NCBI GenBank assembly: GCA_015056055.1
Contig: SVHC01000001.1
Span: 1-64,000 of the forward strand
Origin: Clostridiales bacterium
GTDB taxonomy: Bacteria; Bacillota; Clostridia; Christensenellales; Aristaeellaceae
Length of the DNA stretch: 64,000 bases
Direction: 5' to 3'
The notes beneath the pieces were generated by a model, which had not been told where the DNA came from, did no database searches, and saw only the letters and a program-made list of their open reading frames with translations. Positions 25,557-35,800 of the stretch are shown in pieces. The position numbers and the translations under genes were made by a program. Position 1 is the first letter of the stretch, and the number at the start of each line of letters is the position of its first letter.

Positions 25557-28004
25557 ATGACGATTGAACGTATGAGCGTTGCCGAAATCAAGCAGTCCAT
25601 TATCGAAAAGCTTGAAGGTAATTTCGGCTGCGAGGTATCCGATGCTACGCAGGGGCAGCTGTATCAGGCGATTGCCACCACTGTACGTGAGGAGGTTTTG
25701 CGCCGCCGCACGGCTTCGCGTGGTGAACGTAAGCGCCAGCGCGCGAAGAAGCTGTATTACCTCTCCGCAGAGTTCCTCGTTGGCCGCGCGATGCACAATA
25801 ATATGGTATCCCTGGTAAACGAGCCGAACTACATGCAGGCACTGAGCGAGCTGGGCGTGGATAAGCGCCTTCTGTTCGAACAGGAACCCGAACCGGGCCT
25901 TGGCAACGGTGGTCTGGGTCGCCTTGCTGCGTGCTTCCTTGATTCTCTGACGACCCTCGAGCTGCCTGCTATGGGCTGCACGATTCGTTATGAATACGGC
26001 TTGTTCAAGCAGAAGATCGTTGACGGCTTCCAGGTGGAAATGCCGGATAACTGGCTGGAACACGGCAATATGTGGGAAATCGCCCGTCCTGACCAGGCGG
26101 TTGAAGTCCGCTTCGGCGGCTATGTGGAAGAGGTTCAGGACAGTGGCAAGATGTACTTCCGTCTGCAGAATTACTCCACCATTCTGGCTGTGCCGTATGA
26201 TATGCCCGTGCTGGGTTATGATACCAATATGGTAAATATGCTGCGTACCTGGGCAGCAAAGTCCCCCAAAGATATCGATATGCAGTCCTTCAACCGCGGC
26301 CAGTATGCCCGCGCTATGGAAGAACGCGAGCTTTGCGAGATTATCTCCAAGGTTCTGTATCCGGGTGACAACCACTATCAGGGCAAGGAACTGCGCCTGA
26401 AGCAGCAGTACTTCCTCTCCTCTGCATCCGTTCAGTATGCAGTGCGCGATTTTGAAAAGACTTACGGCCCCAACTGGAAGATTTTCCCGGATAAGGTGGC
26501 CATCCATGTAAACGATACGCATCCGGGCATGGCAATTCCGGAACTGATGCGCGTTCTGATCGACGAAAAGGGTCTGAACTGGGAAGAAGCCGAGGACATT
26601 ACCCGCCGCACCTTCGCCTACACGAACCACACCGTTATGGCAGAAGCACTTGAAAAGTGGCCGGAGGACATGGTTCGTCTGCAGATTCCGCGTATCTATA
26701 TGATCCTGCAGGAGATGAACCGCCGCCTGTGCGAAAAGCTTTGGAGCGCATATCCCGGACAGTGGGAGCGCATCGGCCACATGGCGATCATCGCCTACGG
26801 TCAGGTGCATATGGCAAACCTGTGCGTATCCTATTCGCACACGGTCAACGGCGTTTCCCAGATCCATGCAGACATTCTGCGCAAGTCTACTTTCAATGAT
26901 TTCTATCTGATGCGTCCGAACAAGTTCCTGGGCATCACCAACGGCATCACCCACAGAAGGTGGCTGATTCAGTCCAACCCGGGTCTGTCCTCCCTGATCG
27001 ACGAGGCAATCGGCGATGCATGGCGCAAGGATTGTTCGCTGCTTACGGATATCAAGCCCTTTGCCAATGACGCTGCATTCCAGCAGAAGTTTGCAGCCGT
27101 TAAGCGCGCAAACAAAGAGTATCTGGCTGAAATCCTTAAGGCACGTCAGGGCGTGGAAATCAATCCCGACACGATCTTTGACGTTCAGGCAAAGCGCCTG
27201 CACGAATACAAGCGCCAGCTGATGAATGCGCTGTCCATTCTGATGCTCTACAATCGCATCGTGGACGATCCGAGCTTTACCTGCGAGCCGCGCACCTACC
27301 TGTTCGGCGCAAAGGCTGCTCCGGGTTACTACCGCGCAAAGCTGATCATCAAGCTGATCAACGCCATCAGTCAGCTGGTTGCAAAACATCCGCGCGCCAG
27401 CAAGATGATCAAGGTTGTTTTCATGGAGAACTACTGTGTATCTCTGGCTGAGGCTCTGATCCCGGCAGCGGATGTCAGCGAACAGCTCTCCACCGCAGGC
27501 AAGGAAGCCAGCGGCACCGGCAATATGAAGTTCATGATGAACGGTGCTATCACCATCGGTACGCTTGACGGTGCAAACATCGAAATCATGCAGGCAGCAG
27601 GCCGCGAAAATATCTATATCTTCGGTCTCAACGCCGAAGAGGTTGAACAGGGCTACAGCACCTATCGTTCCAGCGAAATCTATGAGACGAACCCGGCTAT
27701 CCGCCGCGCTCTCGAGCAGCTGATCGACGGCACGCTCTGCCCCGAAAACCCGCGTATGTTCCAGGATATCTACCACGCACTGCTCTTCGGTGACGGCGGC
27801 GGAATGGCAGACCCGTACTTCGTACTCAAGGATCTGCCCAGCTACGCCCGCGCACAGAAGCAGCTGGGTGAGGACTATGCAAAACGCGAACAGTGGCTGT
27901 CTCGCGCAATTATGAATACGGCAACTTCCGGTATTTTTGCCAGCGACCGTACCATTTCCGAGTACAACGAGCTGATCTGGCATCTGCCGAAGCTGAAGCT
28001 GTAA
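25557..28004 (+). CDS. glgP: Glycogen/maltodextrin phosphorylase
   Basis: An 815-residue PLP enzyme that releases glucose 1-phosphate from alpha-1,4-glucans. GNGGLGRLAACFLDS near residue 116, HVNDTHP near 319, RLHEYKRQ near 547, and the PLP-lysine motif EASGTGNMKFMMNGA near 651-665 are all present. Codon use is strongly biased, suggesting high expression. GGGAGGT precedes the ATG at 25557. It is followed after 18 bp by the GH13 gene, which fits a combined alpha-glucan degradation operon. Confidence 0.96.
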   Translation: MTIERMSVAEIKQSIIEKLEGNFGCEVSDATQGQLYQAIATTVREEVLRRRTASRGERKRQRAKKLYYLSAEFLVGRAMHNNMVSLVNEPNYMQALSELGVDKRLLFEQEPEPGLGNGGLGRLAACFLDSLTTLELPAMGCTIRYEYGLFKQKIVDGFQVEMPDNWLEHGNMWEIARPDQAVEVRFGGYVEEVQDSGKMYFRLQNYSTILAVPYDMPVLGYDTNMVNMLRTWAAKSPKDIDMQSFNRGQYARAMEERELCEIISKVLYPGDNHYQGKELRLKQQYFLSSASVQYAVRDFEKTYGPNWKIFPDKVAIHVNDTHPGMAIPELMRVLIDEKGLNWEEAEDITRRTFAYTNHTVMAEALEKWPEDMVRLQIPRIYMILQEMNRRLCEKLWSAYPGQWERIGHMAIIAYGQVHMANLCVSYSHTVNGVSQIHADILRKSTFNDFYLMRPNKFLGITNGITHRRWLIQSNPGLSSLIDEAIGDAWRKDCSLLTDIKPFANDAAFQQKFAAVKRANKEYLAEILKARQGVEINPDTIFDVQAKRLHEYKRQLMNALSILMLYNRIVDDPSFTCEPRTYLFGAKAAPGYYRAKLIIKLINAISQLVAKHPRASKMIKVVFMENYCVSLAEALIPAADVSEQLSTAGKEASGTGNMKFMMNGAITIGTLDGANIEIMQAAGRENIYIFGLNAEEVEQGYSTYRSSEIYETNPAIRRALEQLIDGTLCPENPRMFQDIYHALLFGDGGGMADPYFVLKDLPSYARAQKQLGEDYAKREQWLSRAIMNTATSGIFASDRTISEYNELIWHLPKLKL

Positions 28005-28022
28005 TTTAGGAGATAGATCGGC

Positions 28023-29855
28023 ATGTTATTTCACAATTCCCGCGATCTTCTATATCGCGCTCCGTTTGGTGCACTGCCCTGCGGCGGAACGGTCACGCTT
28101 CGTGTCCGTTCCGACCGTGAAGATGCAAGGGTATTTCTGCGCATTTGGTGGGCAGGCAGCGCACAGGAGCATGAGATGACCCGCATCGGGCACGATTTGC
28201 TTGAATATGTGTATGACCTGCCGTGTTATCCGGGTCTTCTGTGGTATTACTTTATTGAGGAGACGGGCGGAGCGCGCGCATATTACGGAAATGCGGGCGA
28301 CCGACTTGGCGGCATCGGCGAGATGAGCTGGTCGGAACCGCCGTCTTATCAGATTACGGTGTACGACGGGGACTATAAAACGCCGGAGTGGATGCGCGAG
28401 GGCATCATGTATCAGATCATGCTCGATCGCTTCTGCGAGGGCAAGCCGCGCAGTGAAAAGGAACTCAGCAAGGATTCCCACTATCACGAAAACTGGGACG
28501 AGGCGCCGGAGGTCAACTACACGGAAGAACACGGCAACGCTTCCAGCGATTTCTATGGCGGCGATCTTATAGGTCTGCAGAAAAAACTGCCCTATTTGAG
28601 CAAGCTGGGAATCAGCGTGATTTATCTGAATCCGATTTTCAAATCGCGGTCAAACCACAAGTATGATACGGGCGACTACGAACAGATTGATCCGGGATTC
28701 GGAACGATCGAGGATTTCCGTGCCCTGTGCCGCAGCGCAAAGCGGCTTGGAATCCGCATCGTACTCGACGGTGTATTTTCACACGTCGGCTGCGACAGCC
28801 GCTATTTCAACTACAATGGAAACTACGACGAGGTGGGCGCTTACCAGTCCAAAGAGTCGAAATACTACCCGTGGTTCACGTTCAATTCCTATCCGGAAGA
28901 TTATGATTGCTGGTGGGGCTTCAAAATTCAGCCCAATGTGCGGGAAATGGAGCCGTCCTTCTACGACTATATCATCACCGGAGAAAATTCCATTTCGTGG
29001 CGCTATCTGAACGACGGCGCGTACGGATGGAGACTGGACGTTGCGGACGAATTGCCCATGGACTTTATCCGCGGCCTTCGCAGAAGGATCAAGGAAAAGC
29101 CCGGCGCCTGTCTGATTGGCGAGGTGTGGGAAGATCCGTCCAACAAGGTGGCCTACGGAGAGACACGCAGCTACTGCCTGGGCGATACGCTCGATTCCAC
29201 CATGAACTACCCGCTGCGCGATGCACTGCTCAGCTTTATTCTGGGCGAGATCAATGCAAATCAGCTGGTAAGAAGGCTGGACTCCATGCGTGAAAATCTG
29301 CCCACGCCCTTCTACTTCTCCACACTGAATCTGATCGGTTCCCACGATAAGCCCCGCACACTCAATGTGCTGGCAGGACAGACGGATTTGTCGCCTATTC
29401 GTGAACTGCGCAGGGTGACGACCATATCGGACGAGGAATATAAGCTCGCCTGCAAACGATTCACTGCCGTTCTGCGCTTCCTGTGCGCTTTGCCGGGTAT
29501 GCCTTCCGTGTATTACGGAGATGAGGCCGGCATGCAGGGTATGGACGATCCCTTCAACCGCGGTACTTTCCCGTGGGGCAAGGAAGATAAGGATTTGACC
29601 AATGAGGTGCAGTCCATTCTGACTACCCGCCGCGAAAACCAGGCGCTGAAAACCGGTATGGTGAAATTCTTTGCAGTGAGTCAGGATGTCGTATGCGTGC
29701 TGCGCGAAATTCGCGGAGTGGATGCATTCGGCAAAAAGCATCCGCATCAGCGCGTGATGTGCGTGCTGAACCGTTCGTATAAGGATATTTCTATCGAACT
29801 GTTCGGTACCACGATTCAGCTGGACGGCATTTCCAGCCGCCTGATCGAACTGTAG
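28023..29855 (+). CDS. GH13 alpha-amylase family glycoside hydrolase
   Basis: A 610-residue enzyme with an N-terminal beta-sandwich domain (about 1-110) before the catalytic barrel. EGIMYQIMLDRFCEG is the typical barrel start; DGVFSHVG (region I), GWRLDVADE (nucleophile Asp near residue 338), GEVWED (acid/base Glu near 367) and GSHDKPRT (Asp near 442) give the full GH13 set. A C-terminal beta domain follows. No signal peptide, so it acts in the cytosol on imported maltodextrins, probably as a neopullulanase, cyclomaltodextrinase or alpha-glucosidase. AGGAG precedes the ATG. Placed between glgP and a P-loop kinase-like gene in one operon. Confidence 0.92.
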   Translation: MLFHNSRDLLYRAPFGALPCGGTVTLRVRSDREDARVFLRIWWAGSAQEHEMTRIGHDLLEYVYDLPCYPGLLWYYFIEETGGARAYYGNAGDRLGGIGEMSWSEPPSYQITVYDGDYKTPEWMREGIMYQIMLDRFCEGKPRSEKELSKDSHYHENWDEAPEVNYTEEHGNASSDFYGGDLIGLQKKLPYLSKLGISVIYLNPIFKSRSNHKYDTGDYEQIDPGFGTIEDFRALCRSAKRLGIRIVLDGVFSHVGCDSRYFNYNGNYDEVGAYQSKESKYYPWFTFNSYPEDYDCWWGFKIQPNVREMEPSFYDYIITGENSISWRYLNDGAYGWRLDVADELPMDFIRGLRRRIKEKPGACLIGEVWEDPSNKVAYGETRSYCLGDTLDSTMNYPLRDALLSFILGEINANQLVRRLDSMRENLPTPFYFSTLNLIGSHDKPRTLNVLAGQTDLSPIRELRRVTTISDEEYKLACKRFTAVLRFLCALPGMPSVYYGDEAGMQGMDDPFNRGTFPWGKEDKDLTNEVQSILTTRRENQALKTGMVKFFAVSQDVVCVLREIRGVDAFGKKHPHQRVMCVLNRSYKDISIELFGTTIQLDGISSRLIEL

Positions 29856-29864
29856 AGGTGCAGC

Positions 29865-30368
29865 ATGGAAAAGAAAACGGTTGTCATCATCAACGGTGCA
29901 GGCGGAACCGGTAAGGATACGCTGTGCGAAATCACATCCCGCCATTATAAGACGCGCACAATTTCGGCAGTGGACAGGGTGAAGGAAATTGCCCTTTTCG
30001 GCGGCTGGAACGGCGTGAAGGATGATCGCGGCCGCAAATTGCTCAGCGATATCAAGCAGGCATTTGTGGACTATGATGATCTTCCGCGCAGGTGGCTGGT
30101 GGACTCCTATCGGGAATTTCTGACGACGGATGAGCGCATTATGTTTATCCATTGCAGGGAACCCGAAGAAATTCAGAAGCTGAAGGAAGCAATCCCGGGA
30201 AGCCTGGCACTGCTTGTTCGCAGACCGGGCGCTCAGAAGCATTTCGGCAATGCTTCCGACGACAGGGTAGAAGCTTTTGAATACGATTTTATCTACGAAA
30301 ACAACAAGCCGCTTGCGGATGTAGAAGAAGATTTTCTTCCGACGCTCCGGAAAATATTAGAGGCATAA
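29865..30368 (+). CDS. P-loop kinase-like protein
   Basis: A 167-residue protein with a clear Walker A motif, GAGGTGKDT, at residues 11-19, in the GxxGxGKDT form of deoxynucleotide monophosphate kinase-like and adenylate-kinase-like proteins. SAVDRVKEIALFGGW follows, and MFIHCREPEEIQKL is a probable Walker B/lid region. The substrate is not clear from sequence. It begins 9 bp after the GH13 gene (GAGGTG site) and is the last gene of the glgP operon, ended by a hairpin. Confidence 0.75.
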   Translation: MEKKTVVIINGAGGTGKDTLCEITSRHYKTRTISAVDRVKEIALFGGWNGVKDDRGRKLLSDIKQAFVDYDDLPRRWLVDSYREFLTTDERIMFIHCREPEEIQKLKEAIPGSLALLVRRPGAQKHFGNASDDRVEAFEYDFIYENNKPLADVEEDFLPTLRKILEA

Positions 30369-30371
30369 AGA

Positions 30372-30417
30372 TACTCCTTTGCGGGGAAATTATCAAAAAC
30401 CGCAAAGGAGTGTTTTT
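30372..30417 (+). terminator. Hairpin that ends the glgP operon and overlaps the next ribosome site
   Basis: ACTCCTTTGCGG pairs with CCGCAAAGGAGT, followed by GTTTTTG. The 3' arm contains AAAGGAG, which is also the Shine-Dalgarno of the ferritin-like gene starting at 30420. Confidence 0.8.
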
Positions 30418-30419
30418 GC

Positions 30420-31703
30420 ATGAATCCGTTTGAACAGAAAGCTGCGCCTATAGAGGACATGTTTCAGGACTGGAACAGAATTTATCCCAAGAGCTATGAT
30501 CCCTTTACCACGGACCCGTACACAAAATGCCGCATTATTCTGATGAACGGCACGGAATTCGAAGCACAGTGGTTTTCGCACAATTTTGCGCGTCATGCAG
30601 TGGATAATGATTTGCGCCGCGAACTTGCGCTTCTGCGCCGCGTGGAGCAACAGCAGCAGAGAAAAATTGCCTGCCTGAAACCCATCGGCGAAACGATTCT
30701 GGAGCACACCATTGGCTATGAACAGCTGGCGGTCGACCTGACGGCGGCGCTGGCAAAACGGGAGCCGGATGCAGGCGTAAAAAAGGCGCTGAATTTTGCG
30801 CTGCTGGAAGATTTTGACCACCTTTACCGCTATAGTGATCTTCTGGATATGGAATACGGTACGAAAGCAGAGCACCTTGTCGGCGGCTATACCGAAATCA
30901 TGCCCGGTCGCCCGACCATTTCCGAACACCGTTTTCCGGCGGATGATATCCGGTACCCGATTGACAGCACGGCGAGCCTGATCACAAAGCTCAATGTGAA
31001 TATCATCACGGCGGCAGAACAGCAGACCATGAACTACTATATGAATCAGCAGGGATTTTATAAAACGCCGCTGGGTCGAAAACTCTATCAGGAAATCGGC
31101 ATGATCGAGGAACAGCATGTAAGCCAGTATGAAAGTCTGAAAGATCCCAATGCAACGTGGCTTGAAATGCTCCTGATGCATGAATACACCGAGTGCTATC
31201 TGTACTATTCCTGCATGGAAACGGAGACAGACGAGTGGATTCGCCGCATGTGGGAACAGTTCTTCCTGATGGAAATTTCGCATGTGCAGCACGCCGCAAA
31301 GCTTCTGGAAAAATACGAAAACCGTCACTGGAGCCAGGTGATTCCGGATGCGAATTTCCCGGAAGTTCTGCGATTGGGCGAAAACATTGATTATGTGCGT
31401 GAAGTGCTTGGCAGCGTAAACGTGACCGCCAAAAAGGAACACTATTACCCTGTATCGGAAATGGAACCGCAGGCGGATTTCTTCCGCTATCAGATGAGCG
31501 TCAATCCCGATACGCAGAAGGTACCCAGCCACGCAGTCATTGATGAATATATCGACATGAACGGACAGGATTATCGCTTTATGGTGCGCGAACATCCGGT
31601 GGATGCGCTGCGTGACCGGGAGTGTGATAATACCCGCGTGGGCCGTTCCAGGGAAGAAACGGACTATGCCGAGCTTCTGGTAAAGACACTGCAGAAGGTA
31701 TAA
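30420..31703 (+). CDS. Ferritin-like domain protein, 427 aa
   Basis: A 427-residue protein, not recognised at gene level. The central part (about residues 190-310) is helical with metal-ligand patterns of a four-helix ferritin-like fold: AAEQQTMNYYM, IEEQHVSQYE, HEYTECYLYY and LMEISHVQHA, giving repeated ExxH and paired Glu residues for a di-iron site. N- and C-terminal regions (about 1-60 and 350-427) are unlike classical ferritin or rubrerythrin, and no rubredoxin CxxC pair is present. No signal peptide. It may handle iron or oxygen stress. Its ribosome site lies inside the preceding hairpin. Confidence 0.7.
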   Translation: MNPFEQKAAPIEDMFQDWNRIYPKSYDPFTTDPYTKCRIILMNGTEFEAQWFSHNFARHAVDNDLRRELALLRRVEQQQQRKIACLKPIGETILEHTIGYEQLAVDLTAALAKREPDAGVKKALNFALLEDFDHLYRYSDLLDMEYGTKAEHLVGGYTEIMPGRPTISEHRFPADDIRYPIDSTASLITKLNVNIITAAEQQTMNYYMNQQGFYKTPLGRKLYQEIGMIEEQHVSQYESLKDPNATWLEMLLMHEYTECYLYYSCMETETDEWIRRMWEQFFLMEISHVQHAAKLLEKYENRHWSQVIPDANFPEVLRLGENIDYVREVLGSVNVTAKKEHYYPVSEMEPQADFFRYQMSVNPDTQKVPSHAVIDEYIDMNGQDYRFMVREHPVDALRDRECDNTRVGRSREETDYAELLVKTLQKV

Positions 31704-31719
31704 ATTCATTCAGGAAAGC

Positions 31720-31771
31720 ATAGCAATGATCCTGCAGCAAATGTTGTTGCAGGATCATTGCTATAGTTTTT
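31720..31771 (+). terminator. Terminator after the ferritin-like gene
   Basis: ATAGCAATGATCCTGCA pairs with TGCAGGATCATTGCTAT, followed by AGTTTTTT. It also lies at the end of the convergent URO-D-like gene. Confidence 0.85.
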
Positions 31772-32745
31772 TAGATAAGATTGCCTTTGTAGTGGCGATA
31801 TTTTTCCACTGCATCGAGTATTGCGGCTATATTTTCCAGCGGAATGCCGTGGTCAAATTCTATGGACAGGCCGAGACCGCCCTTAGGCAGATAAAGCGCT
31901 TCGACACATTCGCCGACATGGTCAAAAATCTCAGATCGCGTGGCAAACGGGAAAAGCTGCCGATCCAGATCAAGATTGATAGGGATGATCTGCTCTTTGC
32001 GGCAGACGCGCACAAGATTATCAAGTCCGTTTGCGCGGAATTGGGGATTGATCATGTCAATACCGCATTCTGCAAGGTCGGGCATGATTTCATGGATGCA
32101 TCCGTCGGTGTGCATATAAATAAGCTGCGACGGATTGTAAGCCTTTATAATGCCGCAGAGTTTGCGGTAACACGGGGCAAGATATTTTCGCCAGCGCCGT
32201 GCGCCTATGGCAAGCCCGGTTTGCATACCGAGGTCATCGGCGAACATAACCATTTCGCCCATTTTGGGAAGGTTTGCTGAAACCTGATAGATATTGTATT
32301 CGAGAACCTTGTCGATCAGTGTGCGGATGGCTTCGCCTTCCTCAGCAAAATACACCATCGCATCCTCAAATCCGCAAAGATCAAGCAGGCGCAGATACAT
32401 AAATCCGTGCGGCAGCCGTCCATCACGGTTTTTCGGAATTTCAAGGGCATAAATATCTTCTTCGCACTTTAGGGGATGCCCCGTAACGATGGACTCTGCG
32501 CCGTCTATTTCGTTCTCCCATACGCAGCCCCATTCGTCAAGATGCTTTCCTTTTCGGTAAGTCGGGGAAAGTTCACGGCGGATTTGCGCAACATCGAACT
32601 GCCGCCCGCCCAAAAACTGCGGATGATCGTCCAAAATGCGCTGAAGTTCATTTCCATAGCGGAACCATGCAGAAGGGAGAATTCCGATAGTAACGGGAAT
32701 CTCCTTGGGAGATTCCATGCGGATTGCCTGAATAAGTTCGGACAT
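31771..32745 (-). CDS. Uroporphyrinogen decarboxylase (URO-D) superfamily protein
   Basis: A 324-residue TIM-barrel protein. MVMFADDLGMQTGLAIGARR and YMHTDGCIHEIMPDLAECGI with DMINPQ match the URO-D/MtaA-type superfamily rather than HemE itself, which would have an N-terminal RQAGR-type signature that is missing here. In anaerobes such proteins are often corrinoid-dependent methyltransferases or sugar-locus proteins of unknown role. AGGAAG precedes the ATG. It is alone, convergent with the ferritin-like gene, and no corrinoid protein is nearby. Confidence 0.8.
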   Translation of the reverse strand: MSELIQAIRMESPKEIPVTIGILPSAWFRYGNELQRILDDHPQFLGGRQFDVAQIRRELSPTYRKGKHLDEWGCVWENEIDGAESIVTGHPLKCEEDIYALEIPKNRDGRLPHGFMYLRLLDLCGFEDAMVYFAEEGEAIRTLIDKVLEYNIYQVSANLPKMGEMVMFADDLGMQTGLAIGARRWRKYLAPCYRKLCGIIKAYNPSQLIYMHTDGCIHEIMPDLAECGIDMINPQFRANGLDNLVRVCRKEQIIPINLDLDRQLFPFATRSEIFDHVGECVEALYLPKGGLGLSIEFDHGIPLENIAAILDAVEKYRHYKGNLI

Positions 32746-32836
32746 ATGGTTCTACTTCCTTTGTGCTGCTTACTGTATGTTTTCATTATATATGATTTGG
32801 CATGGGAGCGGAAGCCTTTTCGCAGGATTTATTTTG

Positions 32837-32845
32837 TGATATAAT
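32837..32845 (+). promoter_or_regulatory. Extended -10 element of the addA-like gene
   Basis: TGATATAAT at 32837-32845. The -35 region (32817-32822, TTTTCG) is poor, which fits an extended -10 promoter. Confidence 0.55.
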
Positions 32846-32879
32846 AAGGCATCGAATAAAAGTGATTGGGGAGGCAGCC

Positions 32880-35800
32880 ATGCGCTTTACAGAGGAACAG
32901 AGGGCAGCCATTGATTCGCGCGGAGAAAATCTTTTGATCGCGGCGGCGGCAGGCTCAGGCAAAACGACCGTGCTGGTGGAGCGCGTGATGCAGCTTGTGG
33001 CAGAGGGCGCGAACATTGATGATATGCTGATCGTGACCTTTACGCGCGCATCGGCAGCGGATTTGCGGGCGAAGCTTTCGCAGCGGCTGATGGATGCGGA
33101 AAATGTGGGTCCGGAGCAGTCTGTTCGGCTGGAACGAGCCACCATCGGAACAATTCACGGATTCTGCGCGGAACTTCTGCGTTCCCATTTTGAGGCGGCG
33201 GATATATCGCCGGGATTCCGCGTGCTGGATGATGCGAATGCGCGCCGCATGGAAGATGAGGCCATGGACGAAGCCATGGAGGAAGCCTATGAGGCAGGCG
33301 GCGCAGACCTTGATGCGCTGGACTATGGGCGCGGCCCGAAAAAAGTGCGCGCGCTGGCTTTGGAACTGCATCGGGCACTCGAATCCCGCTGTGACCCGGA
33401 AGAGTGGCTTGAAATCAGCGCAAATCCGGATTGCGGTGAAATGCTGGAAATTCTCCGGCAGGCGGCACTCATATATGTGGAGGAGGCAGCGGCGCTTTGC
33501 GAAACTGCGGCTAAGCTGGCTGCGCTTCCGGATGTGCTGCCGGGATATGTGGATGCGCTGCTTGCGGATGCCGGAAGCCTTAACGCGTGCCGCGATATGA
33601 CTTACTCAGACCTGCGCACGGCACTTTCTGATTTTCAGCAGGCAAAGGTGAAGGCGTCCCGCGGGGAAGGCGATGAACAGCTGCGCGAACGCGTGAAAGC
33701 CATGCGCAAAAGCGCAAAGGAAACGGCGGCTTCGGCAGCGGGATATCTGCGGCTTTCAGAGGAAGATGCGCTGGAGGATATGGCACGCGTTGCCCCGGCG
33801 ATGCGCGCACTGGCTCAAATCGTGCTTTCGGCAGAGGAAAAGCTTTCTGCGATGAAGGCGGAAGAAGGCGTGCTTTCCTACGGTGATTTGGAAAAAATGG
33901 CGCTGAAGGCCCTGAACGTTCCCGAATGTGCCGAAGCAGTGCGGGAACGGTACAAATGGGTATTTGTAGATGAATATCAGGATACCAGCGAAATCCAGGA
34001 GGCAATCATCGGAAAGCTGCTTGCCGAAGGAAATGCATTTTTTGTAGGCGACGTCAAGCAGTCGATTTATCGTTTCCGTATGGCAGAGCCGGGGCTGTTT
34101 TTAAGCAGACAGCAGAAATATGCCGAGGGCACGGACGGACGCCTGATTGCGCTGACGGCCAATTTCCGCTCGAGCAATTCGGTGGTTTCGTTTGTAAATG
34201 CCGTATTCGAACGCGCAATGCGCGGCGGAGCGGACGAGATTGTATATTCGGATGTGGAACGCCTGCGAGCAGGGCGAGGGGTTGCGGGTCCGGAGATTGA
34301 AGTGCATCTGATGGGCGCAGAGATGGCCGAGGAAGATGACGAATCGGAGGACGATTCCCTTGTGCTTACGGGCGCGAAGGCGGAAGCGTACTGCATCGCA
34401 CAGCGTATCCATGAATTGATGGACGAGGATGCGAACCTGAATTTCCGTGATATTGCCGTGATTACGCGCGTAAAGCAGAATGTGCTTGCGCCGATGGCAG
34501 AGGTTCTTGCGGATGAAGGCATCCCCGTGTACGCCGATGAGGCGGGTGGATATACCGATGCATTTGAAGTACGCCTTGCATTGGCACTTTTGAAACTGAT
34601 TGATAATCATCTGAATGATATCGCGCTGCTTGCGGTGCTGCGTTCGCCCATTGTGGGTCTTTCCAGTGCGGAACTTGCGCATCTGCGCCTTGCTGCCGGG
34701 GAAGGACCGCTGTACCGCGCCGTGAAGAAGTCGGAAAGCGGCGTGCTTACGGAATTTGCCCGGAAGATGGAAGACTGGCGCGACAGGGCAAGGCGGCTTT
34801 CGTTGGGGCGTTTTATCGATACGCTTCTTTTGGAAACCGGGCTTGTGCACTATGTTTCCGCAATGCCTGCAGGCAAGGCACGGCGGGCAAATCTGCAGCT
34901 TTTGTGCAGCCGTGCGGATGCATATGAAAAGAACGGTGACGGCGGTCTTTCCGGCTTTTTGCAGCATACGGAAGACGTGGCGCGCCGGGGCGGAGAGGAT
35001 TCTGCGCATGTGCTGACGGAAAATGACAATGTGGTGCGCCTTCTGAGCGCACACAAGAGCAAGGGCTTGGAATATCCCGTGGTATTTGCAGCGCAGCTGG
35101 GAAGGGAATTCCGCAGACCTAAAGCGGATGACAGCCTGAGCTGGCATGCCGGTATGGGCTATGCGATTTCGCACACCGATTCCAGGCTTTCTACGCGCCG
35201 GGAAACGCTTGCGCGTCGGGCGATTGCCTGTAAAAAAGCGGCTGAGGATTTGGCGGAAGAAAAGAGGATTCTCTATGTTCTTTTGACACGCGCAAGGGAC
35301 AGGCTGATTCTGGTGGGTACCCCCAGAAACCGTGCGACGAGCGAACTGCGGTGGGAAATGTCTCTTTCAAGACCGCTGAGGGCAAAAAGCGCGCTGGATG
35401 TTGTGATGCCTGCAGTACTTTCGATGGGAATCGAATGCGAATGGCATGCGCCTGCCGCGCAGATGACGGCAGAAAAGCAGGAGGAGAGCGCCACACCCAT
35501 TCGTCTGCGCGATGCAATCCTTGAAAGTGCATCGCATGAGCCGGATGAAAAATTGTTGGAGGCTATGCTGTGGAAATACCCCTATGAGGATTCAGCCGGG
35601 GCTCCCCTGAAACTCACGGTAACGGGACTTGTGCGCGAGGTGGAAGGACCGACCACCAAGATTGAACTGACGGAAAAGCCGAAATTCCTTTCGGATAAAG
35701 AGAATCCCGATGCGCATCTTACGGCAGCGCAGTTCGGTACGGATATCCACAGAATTCTTGCACAGGCGGATCTTGATAAAATTCGCGGAGGCGGGAAAAT

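Noticed and set aside
25500..27983. Minus-strand open frame of 827 codons
   Set aside because: Shadow of glgP, caused by its strong codon bias.
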